This document shows positions 1-8,154 of a stretch of 64,000 nt of DNA, piece by piece (position 1 is the stretch's first letter; the number at the start of each line of letters is the position of its first letter). Source of the stretch: Agrobacterium rosae (lineage in GTDB: Bacteria > Pseudomonadota > Alphaproteobacteria > Rhizobiales > Rhizobiaceae); assembly GCF_002915175.1 (NCBI RefSeq), contig NZ_NXEJ01000008.1:655096-719095 (forward strand), written 5' to 3'. The notes under the pieces are model-generated. The model saw nothing but the letters and a program-made list of their open reading frames with translations. It was not told the DNA's origin and did no database searches. Position numbers and translations under genes: made by a program.

Positions 1-157
1 TGCGACTAAATCCGTGCAGCGCGTATTCTTTGCCGCGTTCGGTTTCGTACCTGTGCAGAACAAACTTCTCCCTCAACGCGAGAGCTTTTGACCTTACTCC
101 TCTTTGTCCCTTGCGCAGTTGTTGAACGGCTTCTTCCGAGAAAAACTTCCCCTTCAA
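1..157 (-). CDS. Unrecognised protein, N-terminus only (runs off left edge)
   Basis: About 52 residues of an open frame that continues beyond base 1 on the minus strand. I read it directly from the complement: a stop precedes the frame and a GGGAG/AAGGGA purine stretch sits just ahead of a TTG at 157. The translation begins MKGKFFSEEAVQQLRKG and is coherent, basic and helix-prone. It contains REKFVLHRYE, unlike a random reading. No ATG start exists in this stretch, so the TTG start is inferred. It lies 32 bases downstream of the small secreted-protein gene on the same strand and could be cotranscribed with it. I do not recognise the family and assign no function. Confidence 0.45.
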   Translation of the reverse strand, partial: MKGKFFSEEAVQQLRKGQRGVRSKALALREKFVLHRYETERGKEYALHGFSR

Positions 158-189
158 TCCCTTTCTCCCCTATTTGTAAGCCACTTCGG

Positions 190-519
190 TCACTTTCTGA
201 GATAACTCTTTCCGCCGTCATCCTTGAGACAGTATTGCCCACCTCTCGGACCAGTGCAGTATGAACCGCCGCGACAAGAGCAATCCTTGGATGACGGCGC
301 TGCCGGTGACATGTCCGATGCCTCAGAGCCTAGCACGCCCAGGCTGCCAATTGTCGCGATGCAGGACTTCTTGCTAGCGCTGACTGATCCATCCACGCAA
401 ATGAACATCTCGCCCTGGCATCGATCAATGCCGCCCTTCTTCCCACTGCACGGATAATTGGCTGCCGCTGCCGATCCTACAGCAAGCAACGCTGCCGCCG
501 CGATCAAAATACCCCTCAT
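190..519 (-). CDS. Small secreted Cys-rich protein
   Basis: A 109-residue protein starting MRGILIAAAALLAVGSAAA, a clear Sec signal peptide with AXA-type cleavage near residue 20. The start at 519 is chosen over the upstream Met because the signal peptide begins there and an AGGGGCG ribosome site precedes it. The mature part has two small Cys-containing modules: one with CSGKKGGIDRCQG and CVDGS, and a C-terminal one with CSCRGGSYC and GGQYC. Even spacing of cysteines suggests disulfides in the periplasm or outside the cell. Proteins of this look are common hypotheticals in rhizobia. No enzymatic motif is visible, and the function is unknown. Confidence 0.7.
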   Translation of the reverse strand: MRGILIAAAALLAVGSAAAANYPCSGKKGGIDRCQGEMFICVDGSVSASKKSCIATIGSLGVLGSEASDMSPAAPSSKDCSCRGGSYCTGPRGGQYCLKDDGGKSYLRK

Positions 520-636
520 GACGCCCCTATCTTTTAGGAGCGGACAGTGTGCCATCAAAAGGTTGATGAAGACTCTTCAGCATTCACTGGACGAGCGTCA
601 AGGGTGTTCTTGCGGTCACTACGTGCGTAGCGGGGA

Positions 637-1148
637 TCAGCGACTGGCTTCCGTTCGGAGGCTTTTCCCGTTCTCACGATACTGCTCCATCCATCCCGCA
701 CCATAGCCAAACTTCAAACCTATTCGGTCATAATCGGGGAGCATCTGTCGAAAATCTGAATCCTTCCTTTGCTGACCTTTCTTTCCCGGCGCGGACAACC
801 AGTGTTGATGAGATGTTTTGATCACGTGGGCAACAACAGTACTTGAGGCAATGAAGGAGGAGGGATTTGAGGTTAGATCAATACCGAAATCAAGGAAGAC
901 ATAGAATAGCCGGTCGGACGCAATTCCCTCATGCTTTCGGCCCATATGCCAACCGCCGTCAGATCCTTTTTCAGTGCGGGTTTTGACTTGGATAGCGCAC
1001 AGCCTGTCCCCGATGTCGTCTGTCACCACGATATCTGCGTTTGGGACGCCAGATGGGGCAAGAGAGCAGCAATCATTCCATGCCGTAGCAACTGGCACAT
1101 AACGAAGTGCTCGCTGGCAGCGCCCAGTAGAGATGTTGCTGAAACCAA
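637..1148 (-). pseudogene. PD-(D/E)xK-like hypothetical protein, frameshifted
   Basis: Two overlapping frames join into one protein. The N-terminal part starts at TTG 1148 behind GGGAGG and reads VSATSLLGAASEHFVMCQLL then RHGMIAAL. The rest continues in another frame from about 1064 as APSGVPNADIVVTDDIGDRL, then AIQVKTR and SDGGWHMGRKHEG, to the stop at 637. The switch falls in an AGAGAG run near 1060-1066, where two extra bases would explain it. The order E..H, D..(I)VVTD, QVK resembles the nuclease-fold core seen in many hypothetical proteins of about 160-170 residues. It is a pseudogene if the frameshift is real, and an intact gene if it is a sequencing error. The nuclease activity is inferred only. 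Confidence 0.6.
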
Positions 1149-1320
1149 ATTCTCGCCTCCCAAATCGGAATGACAGTCGTATATGGGATGATGCCCGAGG
1201 AGCTATTTCACACGTTTGTGAACAGCCTTCTGCCGAGCGGATAAAGGTGGTCAGAAAGGTGGATCGAAAAGCAATAGCTCCACTTAGCCTGTTGAATTCT
1301 CAGTATTTTGACTGAAATTT

Positions 1321-1405
1321 TGGTGCCCCTTGCCGGAATCGAACCAGCACTCCTCGCGGAACCTGATTTTGAGTCAGGCGCGTCTACCAATTCCGCCAAA
1401 GGGGC
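1321..1405 (-). tRNA. tRNA-Leu (anticodon CAA)
   Basis: The minus strand folds as a class II tRNA: acceptor GCCCCTT pairing with AAGGGGC, encoded CCA end at 1321-1323, D-arm with GGCGGAATTGGTAGAC, anticodon stem CCTGA/TCAGG with loop CTCAAAA giving CAA, a long variable arm (TTCCGCGAGGAGT region) and a T-arm with GGTTCGATTCC. Length of 85 nt fits tRNA-Leu. It stands alone. No integrase or element end is visible next to it, although the broken nuclease-like gene lies just downstream. Confidence 0.97.
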
Positions 1406-1658
1406 AACTTTGGAATCTCATTCCTTGGTATGCGGCGGACTATACGAACCGACCATATAACGTCAATAGATATTTGCGAAAATCGCGATTTCACGAAACT
1501 TTGCTCAGAGCTGGCACCACCACACCGAACGAAGGATTTGCAAGCCGGATAAGACTGGATTAGAGGCATTGAGCAGCATATTTGAAAGAGCCGCATCCCG
1601 CCCGTTTTACACCTGATCAGGTGCTTTAGAATTTTCCGTCGAAAGTGAAAGACAGACC

Positions 1659-2174
1659 ATGGCAAGTGCAACCTCCGCAGAAAAGACCCGTAGCATGGCG
1701 GCTATCGTCGTCACGGTGGGAATGATCTTTACCGTTGGCTCGGCGCTCGCTTTTCAGCATATTGGCGGTTACACACCTTGCGCATTGTGCCTTCTTCAGC
1801 GCGATCCCTATTATTACGCCATACCCGTTGGCATTTTGGCGATTGCTGCAAGCCTGTTCCAACTGCCCGTCTGGTTGACGCGAACGGCCCTTGTTATCAT
1901 TGGCATTGCCATGCTGATTGGTGCCGGTCTCGGTGTCTATCACTCCGGCGTGGAATGGGGCTTTTGGGCTGGCCCGACGAGCTGCGCCACCAGTGCCCCA
2001 TCCATAACAACCAATGCAGGAAATCTCCTGGGCGATCTCAATGCCATCAAGGCACCATCCTGCAATGATGCGGCGTTGCGCGTTCTCGGCTTGTCGTTTG
2101 CTGGCTGGAACGTTCTCGCCAGTGTAGCTCTTGCGGCAATCGCCTTTTTCGGTGCCAGCCGCAAGTCAGCATAA
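1659..2174 (+). CDS. dsbB: Disulfide bond formation protein B
   Basis: A 171-residue, four-helix membrane protein that should reoxidise a periplasmic DsbA and pass electrons to quinone. The first redox pair is seen as PCALC (residues about 40-44) followed by LLQRDPYYYAI. The second pair is the Cys in TSCATS (about 109) and the Cys in KAPSC (about 133), in a periplasmic loop as expected. Its length is normal for the family. The start ATG at 1659 leaves a short cytoplasmic head of about 15 residues. The downstream HNH gene converges on it with 6 bases between stops. No DsbA is in the window. Confidence 0.88.
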   Translation: MASATSAEKTRSMAAIVVTVGMIFTVGSALAFQHIGGYTPCALCLLQRDPYYYAIPVGILAIAASLFQLPVWLTRTALVIIGIAMLIGAGLGVYHSGVEWGFWAGPTSCATSAPSITTNAGNLLGDLNAIKAPSCNDAALRVLGLSFAGWNVLASVALAAIAFFGASRKSA

Positions 2175-2180
2175 CGACGA

Positions 2181-2738
2181 TCAAGGCTGCAATTCGGTGT
2201 CCCAATAAAGATAATCCATCCAGCTTTCGTGCAAATAGTTGGGCGGAAATGAGCGACCGTTATTATGCAGGTCCTGCACCGTCGGCTGATAGGGTTTCTG
2301 GTGAGGGATCATCCCTGCAATCTTGGGCAACTTACTACCCTTTCTGAGATTGCAGGGTGAACATGCCGCGACAACGTTCAGCCAGGTGGTTTCTCCACCG
2401 TGGGCACGCGGTATAACGTGATCAAATGTCAGATCATCGTGTGATCCACAATATTGGCATTCGAATCTGTCACGCAGGAAGACATTAAAGCGTGTGAAGG
2501 CGGGGTTTCTGGTGGGCTGAACATAGGTCTTGAGGCTAACGACACTCGGCAACCGCATGGAAAAGCTGGGTGAACACACCGCGTGATCATATTCTGCAAT
2601 GATGTTCACACGGTCAAGGAATACTGCCTTGATCGCGTCCTGCCAGGACCACAACGACAAGGGATAATAGCTCAGTGGCCGGTAGTCTGCGTTCAAAACG
2701 AGCGCAGGCAAAGCCTGTGGTGAAACGGCAATCGTCAA
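2181..2738 (-). CDS. HNH endonuclease family protein
   Basis: A 185-residue protein with a C-terminal HNH fold: CQYC, then LTFDHVIPRAHGG, N in WLNVV and a second CSPC pair, all within about residues 95-140. The CxxC pairs suggest a structural zinc and the H/N/H residues a metal-bound active site for DNA cleavage. The N-terminal 80 residues (ALVLNADYRPLSYYPLSLWS) match the conserved lead-in of the widespread bacterial family to which this belongs. It neighbours a DNA repair glycosylase on the same strand, about 100 bases away. The physiological role of the family is not settled; phage or restriction context is absent here. Confidence 0.85.
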   Translation of the reverse strand: MTIAVSPQALPALVLNADYRPLSYYPLSLWSWQDAIKAVFLDRVNIIAEYDHAVCSPSFSMRLPSVVSLKTYVQPTRNPAFTRFNVFLRDRFECQYCGSHDDLTFDHVIPRAHGGETTWLNVVAACSPCNLRKGSKLPKIAGMIPHQKPYQPTVQDLHNNGRSFPPNYLHESWMDYLYWDTELQP

Positions 2739-2838
2739 GGGCGTCTCCTGACCGATTCTGCATCTACATCTTGTATATTAGGTCTGTTGTTACAGGATTG
2801 TGAAGCCCATAAATGAAGCGCTGAAAGAAAGGCTAATT

Positions 2839-3486
2839 TCAGGCGACCGGCAAAGCATCCCGCCGCATCGTGGAGGCATAATAAGCCCAGAAAAGCCGGG
2901 CAGCGACAGACCGCCAGGGGGACCACTCAGACGCGATCCGGTCGAGTATTTTTTGTGTGGGGCGGACTTCCATTTCCAACGCATGCGCGACCGCTGCCTG
3001 TAGCGCCACATCGCCGGATGGAAAAATATCCGCATGACCACCGCAAAACATAAGATAAACCTGCGCCGTCCATGGACCGATGCCGCCAAGCGACGTCAGT
3101 TCACGAAAAGCTTGCTCCTCACCCATCGCGTCTAAGGCGTCAAAATTCAGCCTGTCCTCAATTACGGCTGTAGCAACGCCATTCAGAGTTTTCGCTTTGG
3201 CGCGTGACAGTCCGAAATTGGGTTGATCGATAGCGGTCCCAGCCAGATAATTCTGCGCCGTAACCTCACCGATCCCATCTTCCATTTTTCGCCAGATGGC
3301 ATCGGCACTGGCCCTGGAGACGACCTGGGACACGATGATGTGGGCCAGACCCGCAAACCCAGGCGGACTAAGGCGCAACGGCAATGGCCCTGCTTTTTGC
3401 GCGATCGCCTTCAGCCGCGGATCGATTACGACAAGTGCCGCTAGTCCTTGATCTATATCCACAATATCTCGAATGATTTTGACCAC
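2839..3486 (-). CDS. DNA-3-methyladenine glycosylase II (AlkA-like)
   Basis: A 215-residue helix-hairpin-helix-GPD glycosylase that removes alkylated bases from DNA. The hairpin is seen as LTSLGGIGPWTAQVYL (about residues 130-145), followed by the catalytic aspartate in FPSGDVAL. A helical segment GLAHIIVSQVVSRASADAIW precedes it as in AlkA. It lacks the N-terminal beta domain of E. coli AlkA, as the short alphaproteobacterial forms do. Its start lies 58 bases from the divergent gluQ start, so the two share a short promoter region. Confidence 0.88.
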   Translation of the reverse strand: MVKIIRDIVDIDQGLAALVVIDPRLKAIAQKAGPLPLRLSPPGFAGLAHIIVSQVVSRASADAIWRKMEDGIGEVTAQNYLAGTAIDQPNFGLSRAKAKTLNGVATAVIEDRLNFDALDAMGEEQAFRELTSLGGIGPWTAQVYLMFCGGHADIFPSGDVALQAAVAHALEMEVRPTQKILDRIASEWSPWRSVAARLFWAYYASTMRRDALPVA

Positions 3487-3544
3487 ACCACATCACCAAA
3501 TGACTTCGTCTTGGCGAAGCACCGCAACCGTGGCAGAAGAAACC

Positions 3545-4426
3545 ATGTCTTTTCTTTCAGGTCAAAAGCCGGTTTTTCGTTTTGCACCCAGCCCCAACGG
3601 GCGGCTTCATCTCGGCCATGCACTTTCTGCCATTCTCAACCACGATATGGCCAAGGATGAGGGTGGGCGTTTTCTGCTGCGTATCGAGGATATTGATGTC
3701 GTGCGCTGCACGCCGGAACTCGAGCAGAGAATTTATGAGGACCTGACATGGCTTGGCCTCTCATGGGACGAGCCCGTGCGGAGACAATCGGAGAATTTCG
3801 ACGACTATCGCCAGGGACTGGAGAAATTGATTGGGATCGGACTGGCCTATCCGTCATTCATGAGCCGCAGCGAGACGAAAGCTTTCGTTAGAGACTACGA
3901 GGCGAACAGCAAGATATGGCCTCGCGATCCTGATGGCGCAGCGCTCTATCCGCCGCTCGACAAGCAAAGACCCGCGCAAGAAGTCGCAACGCTTTTGTCG
4001 TCAAACATACAGCATGCGTGGCGGCTGGATATGGATAAGGCCATTTCTCATCTCCGGCACTCGTTGGAATGGAGTGAAACCGGCAACGGCGATAACACGT
4101 TGATCAAAGCCGATCCGGCAGTCTGGGGAGACGTCATCCTGTCGCGTTCGGATGCACCTTCAAGCTACCACCTGTCGGTGGTTTTGGATGACGCTTTGCA
4201 GGGCGTGACCCATGTGGTGCGCGGAATGGATTTGTTTGATGCGACATCCATTCACAGGCTGCTACAAACTCTGCTGGAACTGCCGGTGCCAGAATATCAC
4301 CACCACCGTCTGGTGTTTGATGAGACCGGAAAAAAGCTGTCCAAAAGTATCGGTAGTACGGGTCTTTGGGCGCTGCGTGCTCAGGGCCACACGCCGTCAG
4401 ATATCCGCAGCCTCCTCGGCGTCTAG
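3545..4426 (+). CDS. gluQ: Glutamyl-Q tRNA(Asp) synthetase
   Basis: A 293-residue truncated glutamyl-tRNA-synthetase-like enzyme that attaches Glu to the queuosine base of tRNA-Asp. HIGH-type motif is FAPSPNGRLHLGHAL near the N-terminus and the KMSKS-type motif is KKLSKS near residue 265. The anticodon-binding half of GluRS is absent, which separates it from gltX. I chose ATG 3545 because the conserved domain starts a few residues later and the upstream frame overlaps the divergent glycosylase. The cysteines that bind zinc in the E. coli enzyme appear missing (YPSFMSRSE at the expected place). The stop overlaps the convergent YihY gene by 30 bases. Confidence 0.87.
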   Translation: MSFLSGQKPVFRFAPSPNGRLHLGHALSAILNHDMAKDEGGRFLLRIEDIDVVRCTPELEQRIYEDLTWLGLSWDEPVRRQSENFDDYRQGLEKLIGIGLAYPSFMSRSETKAFVRDYEANSKIWPRDPDGAALYPPLDKQRPAQEVATLLSSNIQHAWRLDMDKAISHLRHSLEWSETGNGDNTLIKADPAVWGDVILSRSDAPSSYHLSVVLDDALQGVTHVVRGMDLFDATSIHRLLQTLLELPVPEYHHHRLVFDETGKKLSKSIGSTGLWALRAQGHTPSDIRSLLGV

Positions 4427-5305
4427 CGCTTCTCTCAGGCTACCATTGTGAATGCCCGCCTTGATGACATGCCGGATGCGGTATTTCATCAGCGCGGCAT
4501 TGACCTCCGCTCCCAGCATGAAGATTACGCCGACCATATAAAGAAAGACAAGAACAATCATGACCGAAGCCAGACCCGCATAGGTCGCCGCATAGTTTGC
4601 AAAGGTTGCCAGATAATAGGCGAATATTGCCGCACCAATGACCCAGAAGATCAGCGTCAGGATGATGCCCGGCAAAACATCCCATATGCGGCGACGTCCA
4701 GCGGGAAGCCATAAATGCGCGGCTGAAAGCCCCACGGCAAGAACGATGATCGTACCGTAGAGGCCGAGGTTGGAAACCGTTACCAAGATGTCCTTCAACA
4801 AAGGAAAGCGTGTTTCAGCAAAAGAAAGTGCAACCGGTACCGCAACAAGGACAATGCTGATGGCAGCGAAAGTCGTGACGGCAATGACGACGTAGAACAG
4901 GCTGAGCAGGCGCGTTACGTACCACCAGCGTGTTTCGCTGACCCTGTAGGCGCGGTTTAGCGAAATTCTCAGGGCTTCAACACCGTTTGACGCAAAGTAA
5001 GCCGCTGCAAGTACGGAAATGGTCAATAGCCCACCGCGAGGGATGGTGAGAACCTGCTGCACCTGGGCGGCAAGTGGTGCTGCAATGGCCGCAGGCCATG
5101 TGTCAAAAATAATATGAACAGCGGTTTCGGCGAACTGGTCCGCGCCCAGAAAACCCGCCAGTGCGGTTCCAAAAATCAAAAAGGGAAAAAGTGCCAGAAG
5201 GATGGAGAGCGCAACATGGCTCGCCATTGCCCAGCCGTCGTCCTCCGCAAAGTGAAAATAGGCATCCAAGGCGACTTTTCGGACAATGTCCAACGCGGCA
5301 ACCAT
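4397..5305 (-). CDS. YihY/virulence factor BrkB family membrane protein
   Basis: A 302-residue polytopic protein with about six hydrophobic segments, beginning with an amphipathic N-terminus (FAEDDGWAMASHVALSILLALFPF) typical of the YihY/BrkB family, once mis-annotated as RNase BN. Other helices include TTFAAISIVLVAVPVAL, IILTLIFWVIGAAIFAYYL and a last one with VFLYMVGVIFMLGAEVNAAL. The C-terminus is cytoplasmic and acidic. The function is uncertain in the family; a transport or envelope role is usually assumed. Converges with gluQ (30-base overlap of 3' ends). Confidence 0.83.
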   Translation of the reverse strand: MVAALDIVRKVALDAYFHFAEDDGWAMASHVALSILLALFPFLIFGTALAGFLGADQFAETAVHIIFDTWPAAIAAPLAAQVQQVLTIPRGGLLTISVLAAAYFASNGVEALRISLNRAYRVSETRWWYVTRLLSLFYVVIAVTTFAAISIVLVAVPVALSFAETRFPLLKDILVTVSNLGLYGTIIVLAVGLSAAHLWLPAGRRRIWDVLPGIILTLIFWVIGAAIFAYYLATFANYAATYAGLASVMIVLVFLYMVGVIFMLGAEVNAALMKYRIRHVIKAGIHNGSLREALDAEEAADI

Positions 5306-5479
5306 GTCACCTCCTCAATCTGCATTCATTTGTAGCCCATTGCGAGATATGGGAAGCCATTCGATGCTTGTACAGCGCATGAAACCACACACCGGTTCCA
5401 CTCTAAAGAAAGAATTGTGCGCTACCGAATTCCATTCTACCTCTTTTCCATAACATGTACCGTCTTAGGAAAACATTTC

Positions 5480-6313
5480 ATGCTCGAAAAACCGGTCATC
5501 ATCATCACCGGCTGCTCCTCCGGGATCGGTGCCTATTGCGCGCAGGCGCTTCAGAAAGATGGCTGGTGGGTTTTTGCGACCGTCAGACGCGTTGAAGACA
5601 AAGCTGCGCTGGAACAGCAGGGTATGGAGACCCTGATCATGGACTATACCAAGCCTGAGACGATCGCCGCTCTTGTCGATGATGTAACAGCCAAAACCGG
5701 AGGGCGCATCGATGCACTGTTCAATAACGGCGCTTACGGCCAGCCCGGTGCCGTTGAAGATTTGCCCGTCAATGTTTTGCGCCAGCAATTCGAAACAAAT
5801 GTTTTCGGCTGGCACGACCTGACCTGCCGCGTCATTCCATTTATGCGCAGGCAAGGCAGTGGCCGTATCGTCCACTGTTCATCCATCCTCGGCCTAGTCC
5901 CTTATCGTTATCGCGGTGCCTATACCGCCTCGAAATTTGCGGTCGAGGGATTGGGTATAACGCTGCGCATGGAGCTTCATGGAAGCGGCATTGACGTCAG
6001 TTTGATCGAGCCTGGCCCTATTGCTTCGAAATTTACCGCGACGGCACTTGCGCATATCAAGGGAAATATCGACCTTGAAAACTCTGCCCACGCACAGGAC
6101 TATAAACGTCAACTCACCCGGCTGGATGGCAGCGGACCGGTCAACAAACATAAGCTGGGGCCAGACGCGGTCTATGCCGTGCTCAAACACGCGCTGACGG
6201 CAAAGAAGCCGAAGCCCCATTACTTGGTAACGAAGCCAGCCAAGCAAGCCGTATTGTTGAAACGGCTGATACCGTCAGGTTTGTTTTACCGATTACTGCG
6301 CAAGTTCGACTAG
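5480..6313 (+). CDS. Short-chain dehydrogenase/reductase family protein
   Basis: A 277-residue classical SDR. The cofactor motif is TGCSSGIGAYCAQAL (TGxxxGxG) at residues 9-23, the NNGAYGQ segment is the NNAG-equivalent, Ser is in HCSSILG and the catalytic pair is YTASK. The protein resembles SDRs close to 17-beta-hydroxysteroid-dehydrogenase-like forms (LIEPGPI). The substrate cannot be told. The start at 5480 places Met six residues before the Rossmann strand; the longer upstream frame adds only a non-conserved stretch. It is a single gene, with the HIG1 gene 65 bases downstream. Confidence 0.82.
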   Translation: MLEKPVIIITGCSSGIGAYCAQALQKDGWWVFATVRRVEDKAALEQQGMETLIMDYTKPETIAALVDDVTAKTGGRIDALFNNGAYGQPGAVEDLPVNVLRQQFETNVFGWHDLTCRVIPFMRRQGSGRIVHCSSILGLVPYRYRGAYTASKFAVEGLGITLRMELHGSGIDVSLIEPGPIASKFTATALAHIKGNIDLENSAHAQDYKRQLTRLDGSGPVNKHKLGPDAVYAVLKHALTAKKPKPHYLVTKPAKQAVLLKRLIPSGLFYRLLRKFD

Positions 6314-6377
6314 CGCTTCGACACTTCAATCAGCTACAACGCCACAAAGGCTACACGGCATTTCGGGAGAGTAGAGC

Positions 6378-6575
6378 ATGTCCAGTTTTACCATGGTTCT
6401 GGCGGTCATTGTTATGGGTCTCGTCGTCCTCGTCCTGATACGCGGACTATTCAACATGCTCAAAGGGACGGATGCCAACAAATCCAACAAGCTGATGCAA
6501 TTGCGACTTCTCCTGCAGGCCATTGCCATCATACTCATCATGTTGACGCTGTGGCTAACCGGCGGCGGTCGATAG
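6378..6575 (+). CDS. HIG1-domain twin transmembrane protein
   Basis: A 65-residue protein with two membrane helices (MVLAVIVMGLVVLVLIRGLF and LQAIAIILIMLTLWL) joined by a polar loop with NMLKGTDANKSNKLMQLR, the HIG1/hypoxia-induced arrangement. Mitochondrial homologues help assemble cytochrome oxidase; a bacterial role is inferred only. A good AGAGTAG ribosome site precedes the ATG. Its stop lies nine bases before the adenosyltransferase start, so the two are probably in one operon. Confidence 0.82.
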   Translation: MSSFTMVLAVIVMGLVVLVLIRGLFNMLKGTDANKSNKLMQLRLLLQAIAIILIMLTLWLTGGGR

Positions 6576-6584
6576 GGGACGGAA

Positions 6585-7172
6585 ATGGTCAAGCTGAACA
6601 AAATTTACACACGCACGGGCGACGACGGCACGACGGCACTCGTCTCCGGCCCGCGCCGTGTGAAGCATGATTTGCGCATCGAGAGCTTCGGAACCGTGGA
6701 TGAGGCGAATTCGGCCATCGGCGTCGCACGTCTCCATACAACCGGTCTTGTTGACCTCGACGCCATGCTGTTTCGTATTCAGAACGATCTTTTCGATCTA
6801 GGAGCTGATTTGGCAACGCCTGATCTCAGCGAAGTTTTGTCCTATGAGCCGCTGAGGATCGTTGAGGCGCAGGTCTTACGGATCGAAAATGAAATCGACG
6901 CGCTGAACGGAGATTTGTCGCCGCTGAAATCCTTCGTATTGCCTGGCGGAACGCCAGCTGCCGCCTATCTTCACCTCGCCCGCACCATTTCCAGACGTGC
7001 AGAGCGCCAGATGGTGGAATTGTCGCGGATCGAAGGTGAAGTCGTCAGTCCTGCAGCTTTGAAATACATCAACCGGCTCTCCGATTTTCTGTTCGTCGCG
7101 GCTCGTTTTGCCAATGATGCGGCTGACTCAGATGCACCTGATATATTGTGGGTTCCCGGTCAGAATCGCTAG
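6585..7172 (+). CDS. Cob(I)alamin adenosyltransferase, PduO type
   Basis: A 195-residue ATP:corrinoid adenosyltransferase that forms adenosylcobalamin. The N-terminal signature KLNKIYTRTGDDGTTAL binds ATP phosphates. FGTVDEANSAIG and the later SRRAERQMVELSR (RRAER motif) contribute the active site between subunits of the trimer. Its length is normal. It is followed 24 bases later by the rhomboid gene. No other cobalamin gene is in the window, so it may serve methylmalonyl-CoA mutase or scavenging elsewhere. Confidence 0.92.
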   Translation: MVKLNKIYTRTGDDGTTALVSGPRRVKHDLRIESFGTVDEANSAIGVARLHTTGLVDLDAMLFRIQNDLFDLGADLATPDLSEVLSYEPLRIVEAQVLRIENEIDALNGDLSPLKSFVLPGGTPAAAYLHLARTISRRAERQMVELSRIEGEVVSPAALKYINRLSDFLFVAARFANDAADSDAPDILWVPGQNR

Positions 7173-7196
7173 GCACAGGGCAAAGGTCATCCCCGT

Positions 7197-7973
7197 ATGT
7201 TCATTCCCCTGCATGATGCGAATTCGCTAAAATACATCAAACTGCAATATGTCACGCTGTCGTTGATTGGCATCAACGTTCTTGTCTGGCTGGTGGCTGA
7301 CTTTTTTGCCAGCGACGAGGCCGCCAATGCCGCATCCTTCGGCCTCGGTTTCATTCCCGCTGTGGTGTTCGATTACGCGCATCTCGACCACGGCCTGCAA
7401 ATGGTGCCCGATGATGCAACGGTTCTGACCTACGCCTTCATGCATCTGAGCTTCTGGCATCTCGCGTCCAACATGGTTTTCCTTTGGGTCTTTGGGGACA
7501 ATGTTGAAGATGCCTTCGGTCATCTACGCTTCCTGATTTTTTATCTGGCGTGCGCGGTGGCAGGTGCATTGTTTCATGGGCTAGTCGCACCGGCATCCGA
7601 AGCCCCGCTCATCGGTGCATCCGGCGCGGTTTCCGGGATCGTCGTGGCCTATCTGCTGCTTCATCCAAAAGTGCGGGTCTGGGTTCTGGTTTTCATGCGC
7701 ATTCCCGTACCCTTGCCCGCCTTCATTCCGCTGGCGCTGTGGGTCGGGCAGCAGTTCTTCATGTTCCTTTTCGGCATGCAGGACCGTGTCTCCTGGGGTG
7801 CACATGTCGGCGGAATCGTGATGGGCGCTATTCTGGTGCTGTTCCTGCGCAGACGGGGTGTGCCGCTGTTTGACCGCACAATCGTTACGCCACGCGCAGT
7901 CGCTCACAGGAATCAAGGCCCACAAACGGCCGTGGTGTCGCAAACGGAACGGCCTTTCGATGGCATCCGGTAA
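7197..7973 (+). CDS. Rhomboid family intramembrane serine protease
   Basis: A 258-residue polytopic protein. The nucleophile is seen in GASGAVSG (near residue 145) and the partner histidine in WGAHVGGIVMG (near residue 205). The conserved H-x2-SNM of helix 2 is present as WHLASNMVFLWVFG. Six transmembrane segments are expected, and the protein should cleave substrates within the membrane. The C-terminal 40 residues are polar and cytoplasmic. Substrate unknown. It probably shares a transcript with the two upstream genes. Confidence 0.9.
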   Translation: MFIPLHDANSLKYIKLQYVTLSLIGINVLVWLVADFFASDEAANAASFGLGFIPAVVFDYAHLDHGLQMVPDDATVLTYAFMHLSFWHLASNMVFLWVFGDNVEDAFGHLRFLIFYLACAVAGALFHGLVAPASEAPLIGASGAVSGIVVAYLLLHPKVRVWVLVFMRIPVPLPAFIPLALWVGQQFFMFLFGMQDRVSWGAHVGGIVMGAILVLFLRRRGVPLFDRTIVTPRAVAHRNQGPQTAVVSQTERPFDGIR

Positions 7974-7994
7974 AGATTGTTACGACGATTGATA

Positions 7995-8016
7995 TTTACG
8001 TTCACGTTAACGTAAG
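7995..8016. promoter_or_regulatory. LiuR-like palindrome upstream of etfBA
   Basis: The segment contains TTTACGTTCACGTTAACGTAAG, with the core TTCACGTTAACGTAA (8001-8015) nearly self-complementary and a second overlapping half (TTTACGTTCACG). It matches my recollection of the operator of MerR-family LiuR regulators, which control branched-chain amino acid and acyl-CoA catabolism. It lies about 140 bases before etfB, with no gene between, which suits electron-transfer flavoprotein serving acyl-CoA dehydrogenases. The regulator itself is not in the window. Confidence 0.5.
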
Positions 8017-8154
8017 ATATCCGCAACATGCATGAGATGATGAGCATTGCTCCGTTGAATTTGCGGGAAAAATGCGTATCCATGTCGCAACTTGATTATC
8101 AGGAGGACCGTTCAGCGTTTCGCTTTATGGTCAGGAGTTGAAGGAAGGCTGTCG

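Noticed and set aside
1208-1399. Open frame MAELVDAPDSKSGSARSAG on the minus strand
   Set aside because: It is the translated tRNA-Leu gene, a familiar false ORF.
1-1405. Genomic island integrated at tRNA-Leu
   Set aside because: No integrase, transposase or attachment repeat is visible on either side; only one broken gene lies nearby.
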